Shown: piece after piece, positions 27,171 through 36,446 of the stretch
Layout of the letters: every line of letters starts with the position of its first letter
How positions within the stretch are numbered: position 1 is the first letter of the stretch
Assembly (NCBI GenBank): GCA_019635435.1
Contig: JAHBZM010000001.1
Location: 3,844,001 to 3,908,000 of the forward strand
Length of the DNA stretch: 64,000 nt
Direction: 5' to 3'
DNA from: Ramlibacter sp.
GTDB taxonomy: Bacteria > Pseudomonadota > Gammaproteobacteria > Burkholderiales > Burkholderiaceae_C
Notes under the pieces: generated by a model
Told to the model about the DNA's origin: nothing
What the model saw: only the letters and a program-made list of their open reading frames with translations
Databases searched by the model: none
Position numbers and translations under genes: made by a program

Positions 27171-28136
27171 TCAATGCAGCGGCGGCGTCGCCGGCCCGGC
27201 GGGCGGCAACCGCCTCAGGGCGGCCGCCACCGCCTTGACGCGCTCGCGCAGCCAGCGGGCCGAGTCGGACGCATGGGCGCGTTCGTGCCAGAGCTGGTAG
27301 TACATGAGTTGCGGAAAATCGATCGGGCATTCGAGCACCTTGACCGGCAACCTGTCGAGGTAACGCTCGCAGTACTGGCGGCCGGTGGTCAGCACCAGCA
27401 AGCTCGATGCCACCATGCCCGGGATCAGCCCGAAATGCGGGCAGCGCGCGGTGATGTTGCGGGACAGGCCCAGCTCCGCCAGGTGCTCGTCGATCACGCC
27501 GCGCGCGCCGGGGTGGGTGGGCGTGGGTGCGATGTGCTCGGCCGCCAGCCAGCTTTCGGCCGTCCAGCCGCGGCGCACGGCCGGGTGTTCGCTGGACACC
27601 AGGCAGACCACCTCGTCGGCAAACAGCTTGCCCAGGTGCAGGTCCTCGGGCGGCTTGAGCCAGTTGCCGATCACCACGTCCACGTCGCCCTGCGCCAGGT
27701 GGGCGTGGTAGTCGGAGTCGGCCGACAGCGGGTGGATCTCGATGTGGCACAGCGGCGCCTGGGCCTTGATCTGCGACACCAGCTGCGGCAGGAACAGCGG
27801 GTCGAGGTAGTCGCTCGCGGCCACGCGGAAGGTGCCGGTGGAGGTTTGGGGGTCAAAGCCACGCACGTCGGTGAACAGCACTTCGGCGGCACGCAGGATG
27901 CTTGCACTGGGCTCGATCATGCGCAGCCCCGCATCGGTAGGCACCATGCCGGCGCCTGAACGCACCAAAAGCGGGTCTCCCGCCAGGTCGCGCAGGCGCT
28001 TGAGCGCGGCGGAAACGGCGGGTTGGTGCATGCCCAGACGGATGGCGGCGCGTGAGACGCTGCGTTCGGTTAACACGGTGTGCAAGACCCTTATCAAGTG
28101 GAGGTCTATCTTGTCGAAAAGCGCTTGGTCTCTCAT
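27171..28136 (-). CDS. LysR-family regulator divergent from xdhA
   Basis: A 321-aa regulator with an N-terminal winged helix-turn-helix (residues about 8-65; SVSRAAIRLGMHQPAVSAALKRLRD) and a C-terminal co-inducer domain with FRVAASDYLDPLFLPQLV. It is transcribed away from xdhAB and toward the ABC importer genes, so it is well placed to control both; a purine metabolite such as xanthine or urate is a plausible inducer. ATG at 28136 was preferred to 28166 since it begins MRDQALFDKIDLHLIRVL, the usual start for this group. Confidence 0.88.
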   Translation of the reverse strand: MRDQALFDKIDLHLIRVLHTVLTERSVSRAAIRLGMHQPAVSAALKRLRDLAGDPLLVRSGAGMVPTDAGLRMIEPSASILRAAEVLFTDVRGFDPQTSTGTFRVAASDYLDPLFLPQLVSQIKAQAPLCHIEIHPLSADSDYHAHLAQGDVDVVIGNWLKPPEDLHLGKLFADEVVCLVSSEHPAVRRGWTAESWLAAEHIAPTPTHPGARGVIDEHLAELGLSRNITARCPHFGLIPGMVASSLLVLTTGRQYCERYLDRLPVKVLECPIDFPQLMYYQLWHERAHASDSARWLRERVKAVAAALRRLPPAGPATPPLH

Positions 28137-28146
28137 ACCGGGGCCT

Positions 28147-28169
28147 GCATTCCTGTCATATGGCAATGC
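28147..28169. promoter_or_regulatory. Candidate LysR operator between the regulator and xdhA
   Basis: An imperfect inverted repeat, GCATTCC and GCAATGC (one mismatch), around a central CATATG-containing spacer. It lies in the 99-base divergent intergenic region between the LysR gene and xdhA. LysR proteins normally bind such T-N11-A-like dyads beside their own gene. No footprint evidence exists, so this is inference from symmetry and position. Confidence 0.4.
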
Positions 28170-28235
28170 TTATGTCGCGACCGGGGGCTGCGTTCTACCC
28201 TCACGAGCAAAGACAAATCAACCATACTGAGCTTC

Positions 28236-29726
28236 ATGGACACCAAGACGATTCGATTCATCCGGCGCGGCGAGCAAGTGTGCCTGACCAATGTACCACC
28301 CGAGCGCACGCTGCTGGAAGTGCTGCGCGAGGACCTGCACTGCACCGGCACCAAGGAAGGCTGCGGCGAGGGCGACTGCGGCGCCTGCACCGTGGTCATT
28401 GGAGAAATGAGGCCCGCGCCACCGGGCCAGGCCGGTGGCGGGCGCATCGGCTACAAGGCCATCAACAGCTGCATCCGGCTGGCGCATTCGATCGACGGCA
28501 TGGCACTGTGGACCGTGGAAGACATTGCCGCGGCCGACGGCACCCTGCACCCCGCGCAGCAAGCCATGGTGCAGTGCCACGGCAGCCAGTGCGGCTTTTG
28601 CACGCCGGGGTTTGTGATGAGCCTGTTTGGCACCTACCAGAACCATGTGGCGCGGGGCGAGCCCGTGACGCGTGCGCTGGCGCAGGAAGAACTCTCGGGC
28701 AACCTGTGCCGCTGCACCGGCTACCGGCCCATTCTGGACGCCGCGCAGCAGATGGCCAGCCTGCCGCCCGTGCCCGTGGACGAAGCCGCTTTGCTACAAA
28801 AACTGGAGCAGATCAAGGCCGCCCATCCTGGACTCCAGCCCGATTCGGCTTACAAACTGCCGCAAAACCTGGCCCAGCTGCTGGCGGCGCGCGCCGCCCA
28901 CCCCCAAGCCCAGCTGGTGGCCGGCTGCACCGACGTGGGCCTGTGGGTCACCAAGCAGCACCGGCAGTTCGCCCAGGTGCTGGACGTGACCCAGGTGAAG
29001 GAGCTGCGCCGCGTGGAGCGCTACCCCCACCACATCGCCATCGGCGCGGCGGTGACGCTGAGTGAGGCCTTTGCCGCGCTGGTGGCCGACCGGCCGCAGC
29101 TCAAGACCTTTGCCAACCGCTTTGCCGGGCTGCCGGTGCGCAACTCCGGTACGCTGGGCGGCAACGTGGCCAACGGCTCGCCGATTGGCGACAGCATGCC
29201 GCTGCTGATTGCGCTGGGCGCCAACGTGGTGCTGATGAGCGTGCGCGGCCACCGCGAACTGCCACTGGAAAAGCTCTACACCGGCTACCGCCAGAACGTG
29301 ATGGCTCCGGACGAGGTGCTGGCCTGGATCAAGGTGCCAAAGCCCGCGCCGGGCGAGAAGCTCAAGGCCTACAAGATTTCCAAGCGCTATGACGACGACA
29401 TCTCGGCCGTGTGCCTGGTGGTCAACCTGAGCCTGGCCGGCGACACCGTGCAAACGGTGTCCATCGGCGCCGGCGGCGTGGCCGCCACGCCGGTGCGCGC
29501 GGTGCAGGCCGAAGCCGCGCTGCGCGGCCAGCCCTGGACGCTGGCCACCGTGCAGGCCGCCACCGCCGCGCTGCGCGCCGAGTTCCGGCCCATCAGCGAC
29601 ATGCGCGCCAGTGCCGGCTACCGCAGCGAGGTGCTGGGCAACCTGATGCAGCGCTTCTGGCTTGAAAGCCAGGGCCTGCGGCAGATCAACCTGGAGTCGT
29701 TCCAGCTCGAGGGAGAGGCCGCATGA
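28236..29726 (+). CDS. xdhA: Xanthine dehydrogenase small subunit (2Fe-2S and FAD)
   Basis: Carries electrons from the molybdenum subunit to NAD+ through two [2Fe-2S] clusters and FAD. The 496-aa protein has the plant-type ferredoxin cysteines (Cys43, 48, 51, 79), the second cluster cysteines in QCGFCTPG (119, 122) and LCRC (158, 160), and an FAD-binding domain from about residue 200 with the NSGTLGGNVANGSPIGDS motif. The linker at about residues 186-202 is encoded by a copy of the window's dispersed repeat. It overlaps xdhB (ATGA). Confidence 0.96.
   Translation: MDTKTIRFIRRGEQVCLTNVPPERTLLEVLREDLHCTGTKEGCGEGDCGACTVVIGEMRPAPPGQAGGGRIGYKAINSCIRLAHSIDGMALWTVEDIAAADGTLHPAQQAMVQCHGSQCGFCTPGFVMSLFGTYQNHVARGEPVTRALAQEELSGNLCRCTGYRPILDAAQQMASLPPVPVDEAALLQKLEQIKAAHPGLQPDSAYKLPQNLAQLLAARAAHPQAQLVAGCTDVGLWVTKQHRQFAQVLDVTQVKELRRVERYPHHIAIGAAVTLSEAFAALVADRPQLKTFANRFAGLPVRNSGTLGGNVANGSPIGDSMPLLIALGANVVLMSVRGHRELPLEKLYTGYRQNVMAPDEVLAWIKVPKPAPGEKLKAYKISKRYDDDISAVCLVVNLSLAGDTVQTVSIGAGGVAATPVRAVQAEAALRGQPWTLATVQAATAALRAEFRPISDMRASAGYRSEVLGNLMQRFWLESQGLRQINLESFQLEGEAA
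28791..28840. repeat. Dispersed repeat copy 3, inside xdhA
   Basis: Reads TTGCTACAAAAACTGGAGCA then GCCGCCCATCCTGGACTCCAG, matching the common core of copies 2, 5 and 6. It is translated in frame as part of the interdomain linker between the iron-sulfur and FAD domains, the sort of flexible site where an insertion is tolerated. Confidence 0.65.
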
Positions 29727-32134
29727 ACGCGCGCGACAGCAAGCTCAACACCGTGGCGCCCGGCGGCAACGCCCGCGCGGGTGAACTCAACATGGCGCCG
29801 GCCACCGATTCACCGCACGCGCCCGCGGCGGCGGGCCCGGCCGCCGGCGTGTCGCGCCCGCACGAAAGCGCGCGCGCCCAGGTGGCCGGCGCCGCCACCT
29901 ATGTGGACGACATCCCCGAGGTCAAGGGCACGCTGCATGCGGCGCCCGTGTTGTCCCCCGTGGCCCACGGCCGCCTGCTGGGCGTGGACACGGCCGCTGC
30001 GCTGGCCCTGCCCGGCGTGCGCGCCGTGGTGCTGGCCGGCGACATTCCGGGCGACCCGGTGCTGGCCACCCATGTGCACGACGAGCCGGTGCTGGCGCGT
30101 GACACGGTCCAGCATGTGGGCCAGGTGGTGGCCATCGTGGTGGCCGACACCGTGATGCAGGCACGCCGTGCCGCGCGCCAGGTCAAGCTCCAGATCGAGC
30201 CGCTGCCCGCCGTGATGACGCCACGCGAGGCCCATGCCGCGCAAAGCTATGTGCTGCCGCCCGTGGTGGTGCGCCGCGGCGAGCCCGAGGCCGCCATGAA
30301 GCGCTCGGCCCGCAAACTCAGCGGCCAGCTGGCCGTGGGCGGGCAGGAGCACTTTTACCTGGAAGGCCAGGTGGCCTACGCGCTGCCGCTGGAACAGGGC
30401 CAGTGGTGGATCTACAGCAGCACCCAGCACCCCGGCGAAATCCAGCACTGGGTGGCGCACGCGCTGGGCATCGAGAACAACGCCGTCACCGTGGAGTGCC
30501 GGCGCATGGGCGGCGGCTTTGGCGGCAAGGAAACCCAGGCCGGCCATCTGGCCGTGTGGGCCACGCTGGCCGCGCGCAAGACCGGCCGGCCCGTGAAGCT
30601 GCGGCTGGACCGCGACGACGACTTCATGGTCACCGGCAAGCGCCACCCGTTTGCCTACGACTGGGAGGTGGGCTTTGACGACAGCGGCCTGGTCACCGCG
30701 CTCAAGCTCACCATGCTGGCCGACTGCGGCTTCAGCGCCGACCTGAGCGGCCCGGTGGCCGACCGCGCGATCTTCCACGCCGACAACGCCTACTTCCTGA
30801 GCGATGTGGAGATCGCCTCCTACCGCTGCAAGACCAACACCCAGAGCCACACCGCGTTCCGCGGCTTTGGCGGGCCGCAGGGCGTGATCGTGATCGAGGC
30901 CATCCTGGGCGACATTGCGCGCACCCTGGGCCTGGACCCGCTGGACGTGCGCCTGCGCAACCTCTATGGCGTGGAAGACCGCAACACCACCCACTACCAG
31001 ATGAAGGTGGAAGACAACATCCTGCAGCCCCTGATGAGCCGGCTGGCAAGCACGGCGGCTTACCGGCCGCGGCGCGAGGCGATTGCGGCCTGGAATGCGG
31101 GCAGCCCGGTGATCAAGCGCGGCATCGCGCTCACGCCGGTCAAGTTCGGCATCAGCTTCACGGCCACCTTCTTCAACCAGGCCGGTGCGCTGGTGCATGT
31201 GTACACCGACGGCAGCGTGCAGGTGAACCACGGCGGCACCGAGATGGGCCAGGGCCTGAACACCAAGGTGGCGCAGATCGTGGCCGACGAGCTGGGCGTG
31301 CCGTTCGAGCGCGTGCGCAGCACCGCGGCCGACACCAGCAAGGTGCCCAACGCCAGCGCCACCGCCGCCAGCAGCGGCACCGACCTGAACGGCCGCGCCG
31401 CCCAGTACGCCGCGCGCAATGTGCGCAACAACCTGGCGGCCTTTGTGAGCGGGCTGGATGGCTGCGGCGCGGGCGCCGTGAGCTTTGCCGGCGGCCAGAT
31501 CACCACGCCCACCACCACACGCCACTTTGACGAGGTGGTGAAGCAGGCCTATGCCAACCGCATCCAGCTGTGGAGCGACGGCTTTTACCGCACACCCAAG
31601 ATCCACTACGACAAGACCACCCTCTCGGGCCGGCCGTTCTACTACTTTGCCTACGGCGCGGCCTGCACCGAGGTGGCCATTGACACGCTCACGGGCGAAA
31701 GCCGCGTGCTCAAGGTCGACATCCTGCACGACGTGGGCACCAGCCTGAACCCGGCCATCGACATCGGCCAGATCGAGGGCGGCTTCGTCCAGGGCATGGG
31801 CTGGCTCACCACCGAGCAGTTGGTGTGGAACGACAAGGGCCACCTGGCCACCCACGCGCCCAGCACCTACAAGATCCCCGCCACCGGCGACATCCCCGAA
31901 CACTTCAGGGTCGATCTCTGGCCCGAGGCCAACCGCGAGGACAACGTGGGCGGCAGCAAGGCCGTGGGCGAGCCGCCGTTCATGCTGGCCATCAGCGTGT
32001 GGGAGGCGCTGCGGGAAGCCGTGGGAGCGACCAGCCCTGAGCCCCTGCCGGTGCCGCTGCAGGCCCCAGCGACCGGTGAGAACGTGCTCAAGGCCTGCGC
32101 GCTGGTGGCGCGGCAGCCTCAGGGCTCGTTGTGA
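29723..32134 (+). CDS. xdhB: Xanthine dehydrogenase large subunit (molybdopterin)
   Basis: The catalytic subunit that hydroxylates hypoxanthine and xanthine to urate at a molybdenum cofactor. The 803-aa protein has the Moco-binding motifs GGGFGGKE, FRGFGGPQG and GTEMGQGLNTK, and the catalytic glutamate in VGEPPF near the C-terminus. The first 45 residues are a poorly conserved leader before the SRPHESARAQVAGAA start of the conserved fold. Maturation needs XdhC, encoded at 43147-43971. The end overlaps the convergent gene at 32119 by 16 bases. Confidence 0.96.
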   Translation: MNARDSKLNTVAPGGNARAGELNMAPATDSPHAPAAAGPAAGVSRPHESARAQVAGAATYVDDIPEVKGTLHAAPVLSPVAHGRLLGVDTAAALALPGVRAVVLAGDIPGDPVLATHVHDEPVLARDTVQHVGQVVAIVVADTVMQARRAARQVKLQIEPLPAVMTPREAHAAQSYVLPPVVVRRGEPEAAMKRSARKLSGQLAVGGQEHFYLEGQVAYALPLEQGQWWIYSSTQHPGEIQHWVAHALGIENNAVTVECRRMGGGFGGKETQAGHLAVWATLAARKTGRPVKLRLDRDDDFMVTGKRHPFAYDWEVGFDDSGLVTALKLTMLADCGFSADLSGPVADRAIFHADNAYFLSDVEIASYRCKTNTQSHTAFRGFGGPQGVIVIEAILGDIARTLGLDPLDVRLRNLYGVEDRNTTHYQMKVEDNILQPLMSRLASTAAYRPRREAIAAWNAGSPVIKRGIALTPVKFGISFTATFFNQAGALVHVYTDGSVQVNHGGTEMGQGLNTKVAQIVADELGVPFERVRSTAADTSKVPNASATAASSGTDLNGRAAQYAARNVRNNLAAFVSGLDGCGAGAVSFAGGQITTPTTTRHFDEVVKQAYANRIQLWSDGFYRTPKIHYDKTTLSGRPFYYFAYGAACTEVAIDTLTGESRVLKVDILHDVGTSLNPAIDIGQIEGGFVQGMGWLTTEQLVWNDKGHLATHAPSTYKIPATGDIPEHFRVDLWPEANREDNVGGSKAVGEPPFMLAISVWEALREAVGATSPEPLPVPLQAPATGENVLKACALVARQPQGSL

Positions 32135-32907
32135 ATCTCGACGCTGAACTGGATGGCGTTGAGCCCGCCAGCCCAGTTCGCAATGTTGGCACTGGGCGCC
32201 GGATTGGGCTGGACCACGCCCCGCAAATCGGCCAGCCGCGGGTCGGGGCCCACGAGTACCGGTACCGCCACATGGTTATTGGGCGGCGGCGGGGCAGTGT
32301 GGGGCGGCGCGCCCATCGCCGGGAATTTCGGCAGCTTCACGAACCCGTAGGCGAGCGTGATGTGTGAGTACGCGTAGCTGTACATGTCGTTGACCGCCGG
32401 TGCGTTCGAATAGGACACGGCTGACACATTGACGGTGTACAGCACCCCATACCAATGGGTGTAGTCCTGGTAGGCGCGATCAATCTGGTTGCACAGCAGC
32501 AGCATGCGCTTGATGTGGCCCTCGTAGACCTTGTGGGCATTGTTGGCCGCGCTGGTCAGGGGCGTCAGATTCCGGTCGCTCAGGCCGCTGCCTCCGAACT
32601 CGGCGTTGAGCAGATGCCCCGCCTTCCATTTCTTGGCGCCGAAACCGTTGAGCAGCCCCATCAATGGCTGCAGGCTGTTCTGGGTCGTGGGCGAACCACG
32701 CCGCTGGCCATCGCCCAGATCGGGGCCGAGCAGGGCCGTCATGGCGGAGCCGCCGGTGCAAACCATCTGGTTGGCGGGATTGGTGTGGGGGCAGGCGCCA
32801 TAGCTGCGCGTCACGCCGTAATTGCTGGTGATGACCTCGCGGCGCACGTCGGTCTTGCGAACCCGTCCACCGACCAGGGGGTCGGGCGGGATTTTACGAA
32901 CGGCCAT
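32119..32907 (-). CDS. Orphan nuclease-like domain protein
   Basis: A 262-aa protein of unusual composition. Residues 95-106 (KAGHLLNAEFGG) and 113-125 (NLTPLTSAANNAH) resemble the RGHLLN...GG and NLTPLT..N.H signature of DNA/RNA non-specific endonuclease-like domains often found as toxin or contractile-injection-system cargo. The usual arginine before the glycine-histidine pair is replaced by alanine, so catalytic activity is in doubt. A strong Shine-Dalgarno sequence (GGGAGGTG) precedes the ATG at 32907. No signal peptide, immunity gene or secretion genes are adjacent. Assignment is from motif memory and is tentative. Confidence 0.6.
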   Translation of the reverse strand: MAVRKIPPDPLVGGRVRKTDVRREVITSNYGVTRSYGACPHTNPANQMVCTGGSAMTALLGPDLGDGQRRGSPTTQNSLQPLMGLLNGFGAKKWKAGHLLNAEFGGSGLSDRNLTPLTSAANNAHKVYEGHIKRMLLLCNQIDRAYQDYTHWYGVLYTVNVSAVSYSNAPAVNDMYSYAYSHITLAYGFVKLPKFPAMGAPPHTAPPPPNNHVAVPVLVGPDPRLADLRGVVQPNPAPSANIANWAGGLNAIQFSVEIHNEP

Positions 32908-33058
32908 CGGCACCTCCCGCATGGGCAGCCCGCCCCGTGTCGAACGCGGCCCGCGGCCGCGCGTGCCTTCTTTTGCATCGCATGATGTTGCCCTCCCTGC
33001 GCCTGTGCCGTCATCCCTCGGCCACCGGGTCCGGTGTGCCTTGGTAGCATGCGTTCAC

Positions 33059-33955
33059 ATGCAAGCCCTAAAGTACCTCACCGCCGGCCCGCTGTCCATC
33101 GCCTGCGCCGAATCCGGCCCGGCCAACGGCCCACCCGTGTTCCTGATGCACGGCTTTCCTTACGACATCCACGCCTATGAAGCAGTGGCGCCACGGCTGG
33201 CCGCCGCCGGCTGCCGCGTCCTCGTGCCCTATCTGCGCGGCTTCGGTCCCACGCGCTTTTTGTCCGAGGCCACCCCGCGTTCGGGCGAGCAAGCGGCCCT
33301 GGGCGCGGACCTGCTGGCCCTGATGGATGCGCTGAACATCGATCGCGCGGTGCTGGCCGGCTACGACTGGGGCGGGCGCGCGGCCTGCGTGGTGGCCGCG
33401 CTCTGGCCGCAGCGCTGCGCGGGCCTGGTCTCGCTCAACAGCTACAACATCCAGGACATCGCGCGCGCGATGGAGCCCGACACGCCCGCCAACGAGCACA
33501 GCCTCTGGTACCAGTACTACTTTCACTCCGAGCGGGGCCGCGCGGGCCTGGTGCGGGACCGGCGCAGCCTGGTCAAGCTGCTGTGGCGCCTGTGGTCACC
33601 GACCTGGGCCTTTGACGACGCGACCTTTGAACGCTCGGCACCCGCCTTTGACAACCCTGATTTTGTCGACGTGGTGATCCAGTCCTACCGCCACCGCTTT
33701 GGCCTGGTGCCAGGCGACCCGGCGCTGGCCGGCATCGAGGCGCGGCTCGCAGCGCAGCCCGTGATCAGCGTGCCCAGCATCACCTTTGACGGGGCCGATG
33801 ACGGTGTGCGGCCGCCAGCCGATGCGAGCGCGCACGCCCACCGGTTCAGCGGGCCGCGCAGCCACCGCATCGTGCCGGGCGCGGGCCACAACCTGCCGCA
33901 GGAAGCGCCCCAGGTGTTTGCCGAGGCCGTGCTCGAACTCGTCAAATTTCCATAG
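33059..33955 (+). CDS. Alpha/beta hydrolase, epoxide hydrolase/dehalogenase-like
   Basis: A 298-aa cytoplasmic alpha/beta hydrolase. The nucleophile elbow is GYDWGGR with an aspartate (Asp103) rather than serine, and the oxyanion motif is HGFP (31-34), the HGxP form found in epoxide hydrolases. The C-terminal catalytic histidine is in GAGHNLPQE. An aspartate nucleophile means a covalent alkyl-enzyme mechanism, so epoxide hydrolase or haloalkane/haloacetate dehalogenase activity is likelier than esterase. Substrate unknown. It converges on a tannase-family gene. Confidence 0.85.
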   Translation: MQALKYLTAGPLSIACAESGPANGPPVFLMHGFPYDIHAYEAVAPRLAAAGCRVLVPYLRGFGPTRFLSEATPRSGEQAALGADLLALMDALNIDRAVLAGYDWGGRAACVVAALWPQRCAGLVSLNSYNIQDIARAMEPDTPANEHSLWYQYYFHSERGRAGLVRDRRSLVKLLWRLWSPTWAFDDATFERSAPAFDNPDFVDVVIQSYRHRFGLVPGDPALAGIEARLAAQPVISVPSITFDGADDGVRPPADASAHAHRFSGPRSHRIVPGAGHNLPQEAPQVFAEAVLELVKFP

Positions 33956-34008
33956 AAAAAGCCGCCAGTCCACGCCCCGTGGCCACTGGCAGCTATCAAA
34001 ATCAGAGC
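33956..34008. repeat. Dispersed repeat copy 4 at a convergent junction
   Basis: A run of A residues, then GCCGCCAGTCCACG and CGTGGCCACTGGCAGC, which pair as an imperfect stem around a three-base loop, then TATCAAAATCAGAGC. It fills the gap between the hydrolase stop codon (33953-33955) and the tannase stop codon (34018). The A/T-rich edges on both sides would let it act as a terminator in both directions. Confidence 0.7.
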
Positions 34009-34017
34009 AGGCTGGGG

Positions 34018-35730
34018 CTATTTGCAGCTGAAGCTGCTGGCCGACTCCAGGCTGCCGGTGCCGTTGTAGCGCGCCACCTGCGGGTAGGGGCACAGCGGCC
34101 GGGTGCGCGTGGCGGACCAGCTGGCCGGAACGTCGCCGTTGACGCCGCCGGCATTGCCCGCGCCGCGGGCCGATGCGGTCAGCGCGCCGGGCGCGTCACC
34201 CTTTTCAACCCAGCTGACCAGCGCCGAGAGCGCGTCGAACTGGTCGGTGGCCGGGCCGCCCGAGCAGTGGCCCATGCCGGGGATGCGGTAGAAGCGCGCA
34301 AAGTCCGACGCGTCGCCGTTGTTGGCGGCCTGCAGGCCCTGGTACCAGGCCTCGGAGTCGTTGACCGAGAAGATCGGGTCGCTCACGCCGTGGTAGACGA
34401 TGATCTTGCCGCCACGGTTCTTCAGCGCGCTCATGTTGGACGGGGTGGGCGGCGTCATCAGGCTCATGCCCGATTCAACATAGGTGGCGTTGGTCGCGTT
34501 GATCTGCGCCACGAGGTCGTCGATGTTCGCGCCCAGCGTGAAGGCCGGGCCATTGAAGCCCGCGGCGGCCACCGGCGGCACCTTGAAGATCATGCCCACC
34601 GCGCCCGAGTCCAGCGCCAGCGGCGCGGTGAACTCCCAGAACGGGATGCCCGAGCCCGACACGCCCGCGTCGTACGGGAAGCTCGCATACACCAGCGCGC
34701 CGGCGCTGGTCCTGGGGCCGCTGTAGATCTTGCCGATGGCGGTTTTCTGCGCATCGCTCAGGCAGGTGCCGTCGCGCGCGCCGGTGCACGAGGGCACGTC
34801 GCGCTGCAGGTCAAACGCGCCGCGGCAGGCCGCCACGTCCTGCACCAGGCCGTCGGTGGCGCCGTCCAGCGCATCGCACTTGGCCAGCACGGCGTTGGCC
34901 ACCAGGGTGCGCTCGGCGGTGGTGAAGCCGGTGGACAGGTCGGCCGGGTTGGTGGCCACGCTGGCATAGAGCTGGCCGCCGGCAATGCTGGCAATGGCCG
35001 CCTTGGGCAGGTTGTAGCCCGGGGCACCGGCCAGCACGCCGTCGTAGTCGGCGGCGTAGCGGGTGGCGGCGATCATGGCGTGACGCCCGCCGTTGGAGCA
35101 GCCGCCAAAGTAGGAGCGGTCCGGCCCCTTGGCATAGGCGGTCTTGATCAGGTTCTTGGCCATGGGCGTGAGCTTGGCCACCGCCTGGTAGCCGTAGTCG
35201 AGCCGGGCCTGGGGTTCGATGCCAAAGGTGGGGCCCAGCGCGCCGGCGTGGCCGGCATCCGAGCTCAGCACGGCAAAGCCCTGCTTGAGCGCGCCGGTCA
35301 GCGGACCGCCACCCAACTCGCCCCGGGCGGCAACCACGCTGCCATCAATGCCCCCATTGCCCTGGTGGAAGAAGCGCCCGTTCCAGACCACGGGCAACCG
35401 CATTTCAAAGCCGATGGCGTAGGCGTTGCCATCCACCGCGCTGGTGCGGCTGAACATGTTGCCGGTAACCAGGCAGTGCTCAGGGACGGGCTCGCCACCC
35501 AACGTGAGGGTGCCGGCCGCCACCAGGGTGGATGCCGTGATGGTGGTGTTGGCCAGCCCCGTGAGCTTGCCGGGCAGGTCGGCGCAGGTGAAGGCCAGGG
35601 CGGCGGGGGTGGCGGGCGCCAGCTGCGGCAGGGCGCTGGCACTGCCGCTGCTGCCGCCTCCGCAGGCGGCCAGGGCGGCGGCGGCAACGGCCGGCACGGC
35701 CCACAGCAGGTATCCGGGAACTCGGGTCAT
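34018..35730 (-). CDS. Tannase/feruloyl esterase family lipoprotein
   Basis: A 570-aa exported esterase of the tannase family, which cleaves phenolic esters such as galloyl or feruloyl esters. It has a lipoprotein signal (LAAC, Cys23). The nucleophile motif GGCSNGGRHAM places Ser212 next to Cys211, and a matching cysteine near the catalytic histidine (GMGHCSGGP) provides the disulfide typical of tannases. The start at 35730 follows a good AAGGAGA ribosome binding site; a start seven codons upstream has none. The MarR regulator divergent from it is the likely controller. Confidence 0.9.
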   Translation of the reverse strand: MTRVPGYLLWAVPAVAAAALAACGGGSSGSASALPQLAPATPAALAFTCADLPGKLTGLANTTITASTLVAAGTLTLGGEPVPEHCLVTGNMFSRTSAVDGNAYAIGFEMRLPVVWNGRFFHQGNGGIDGSVVAARGELGGGPLTGALKQGFAVLSSDAGHAGALGPTFGIEPQARLDYGYQAVAKLTPMAKNLIKTAYAKGPDRSYFGGCSNGGRHAMIAATRYAADYDGVLAGAPGYNLPKAAIASIAGGQLYASVATNPADLSTGFTTAERTLVANAVLAKCDALDGATDGLVQDVAACRGAFDLQRDVPSCTGARDGTCLSDAQKTAIGKIYSGPRTSAGALVYASFPYDAGVSGSGIPFWEFTAPLALDSGAVGMIFKVPPVAAAGFNGPAFTLGANIDDLVAQINATNATYVESGMSLMTPPTPSNMSALKNRGGKIIVYHGVSDPIFSVNDSEAWYQGLQAANNGDASDFARFYRIPGMGHCSGGPATDQFDALSALVSWVEKGDAPGALTASARGAGNAGGVNGDVPASWSATRTRPLCPYPQVARYNGTGSLESASSFSCK

Positions 35731-35882
35731 GGGTGTCTCCTTGTTGTGCAAGGACCGCAGTATTGTTCATTTAGTGAAGCTTATGGACTGAAAATTCTCC
35801 GTGTTTTCCCTTAACAAGAAGCATGTTTAGTTCAGTTACTTATCTATAAATTCCCCGGAACCGACTTGGCACAATAGCCCCC

Positions 35883-36377
35883 ATGCCCGCCAAACGCCCT
35901 CTTCCCCGCACCGACGTGACCCCCGCAGGCAAACTCAGCGAGGCCTGCCTGCACCATGTGCTGGGTTACCAGCTGGCGCAGGCCACCATCGTCACCCACC
36001 AGGTGTTTCTGGAGCACGCGGGCGAGCCCTTTGGCCTTCGGCCCGTGGAATACACGGTGCTGACCCTGATTGACGAGAACCCCGGGGGCTCGCTGGTGCG
36101 GCTGGCGCGCGCGCTGGCCGTCACGGCGCCCAACATCACGGCCGTGGTGGACCGGCTGGAAGCCCGGGGCTGGGTGCAACGCACCCAGAGCGAGAACGAC
36201 CGCCGCTCGCAGGTGCTGCACACCACGCCGCGCGGCGCCGAGCTGGCCCGCAAGGCGACGGGGCAGATCCTCGCGTCCGAAAAACAGGCCCTGTCGCACC
36301 TGAGCCTGGGCGAACAGACCATCCTGATCGAGCTGCTGCACAAGGTGGCCTGCGCGCGGCAGTCCGCTTCAGCCTGA
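35883..36377 (+). CDS. MarR-family regulator
   Basis: A 164-aa winged-helix regulator: dimerisation helices at both ends and a central wing with LVRLARALAVTAPNITAVVDRLEARGWVQR and the conserved DRRSQVLH wing hairpin. MarR proteins usually repress a neighbouring gene until a phenolic ligand binds. It is divergent from the tannase/feruloyl esterase gene across a 152-base A+T-rich gap, so repression of that esterase by a phenolic acid or its ester is a reasonable hypothesis. Confidence 0.88.
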   Translation: MPAKRPLPRTDVTPAGKLSEACLHHVLGYQLAQATIVTHQVFLEHAGEPFGLRPVEYTVLTLIDENPGGSLVRLARALAVTAPNITAVVDRLEARGWVQRTQSENDRRSQVLHTTPRGAELARKATGQILASEKQALSHLSLGEQTILIELLHKVACARQSASA

Positions 36378-36446
36378 GCGCCCCATGCCCGACGCAGGGC
36401 CGCCTGCTGCGTGGCGAAGCACCGGGCAACCCCGGGGAATGGCTCG

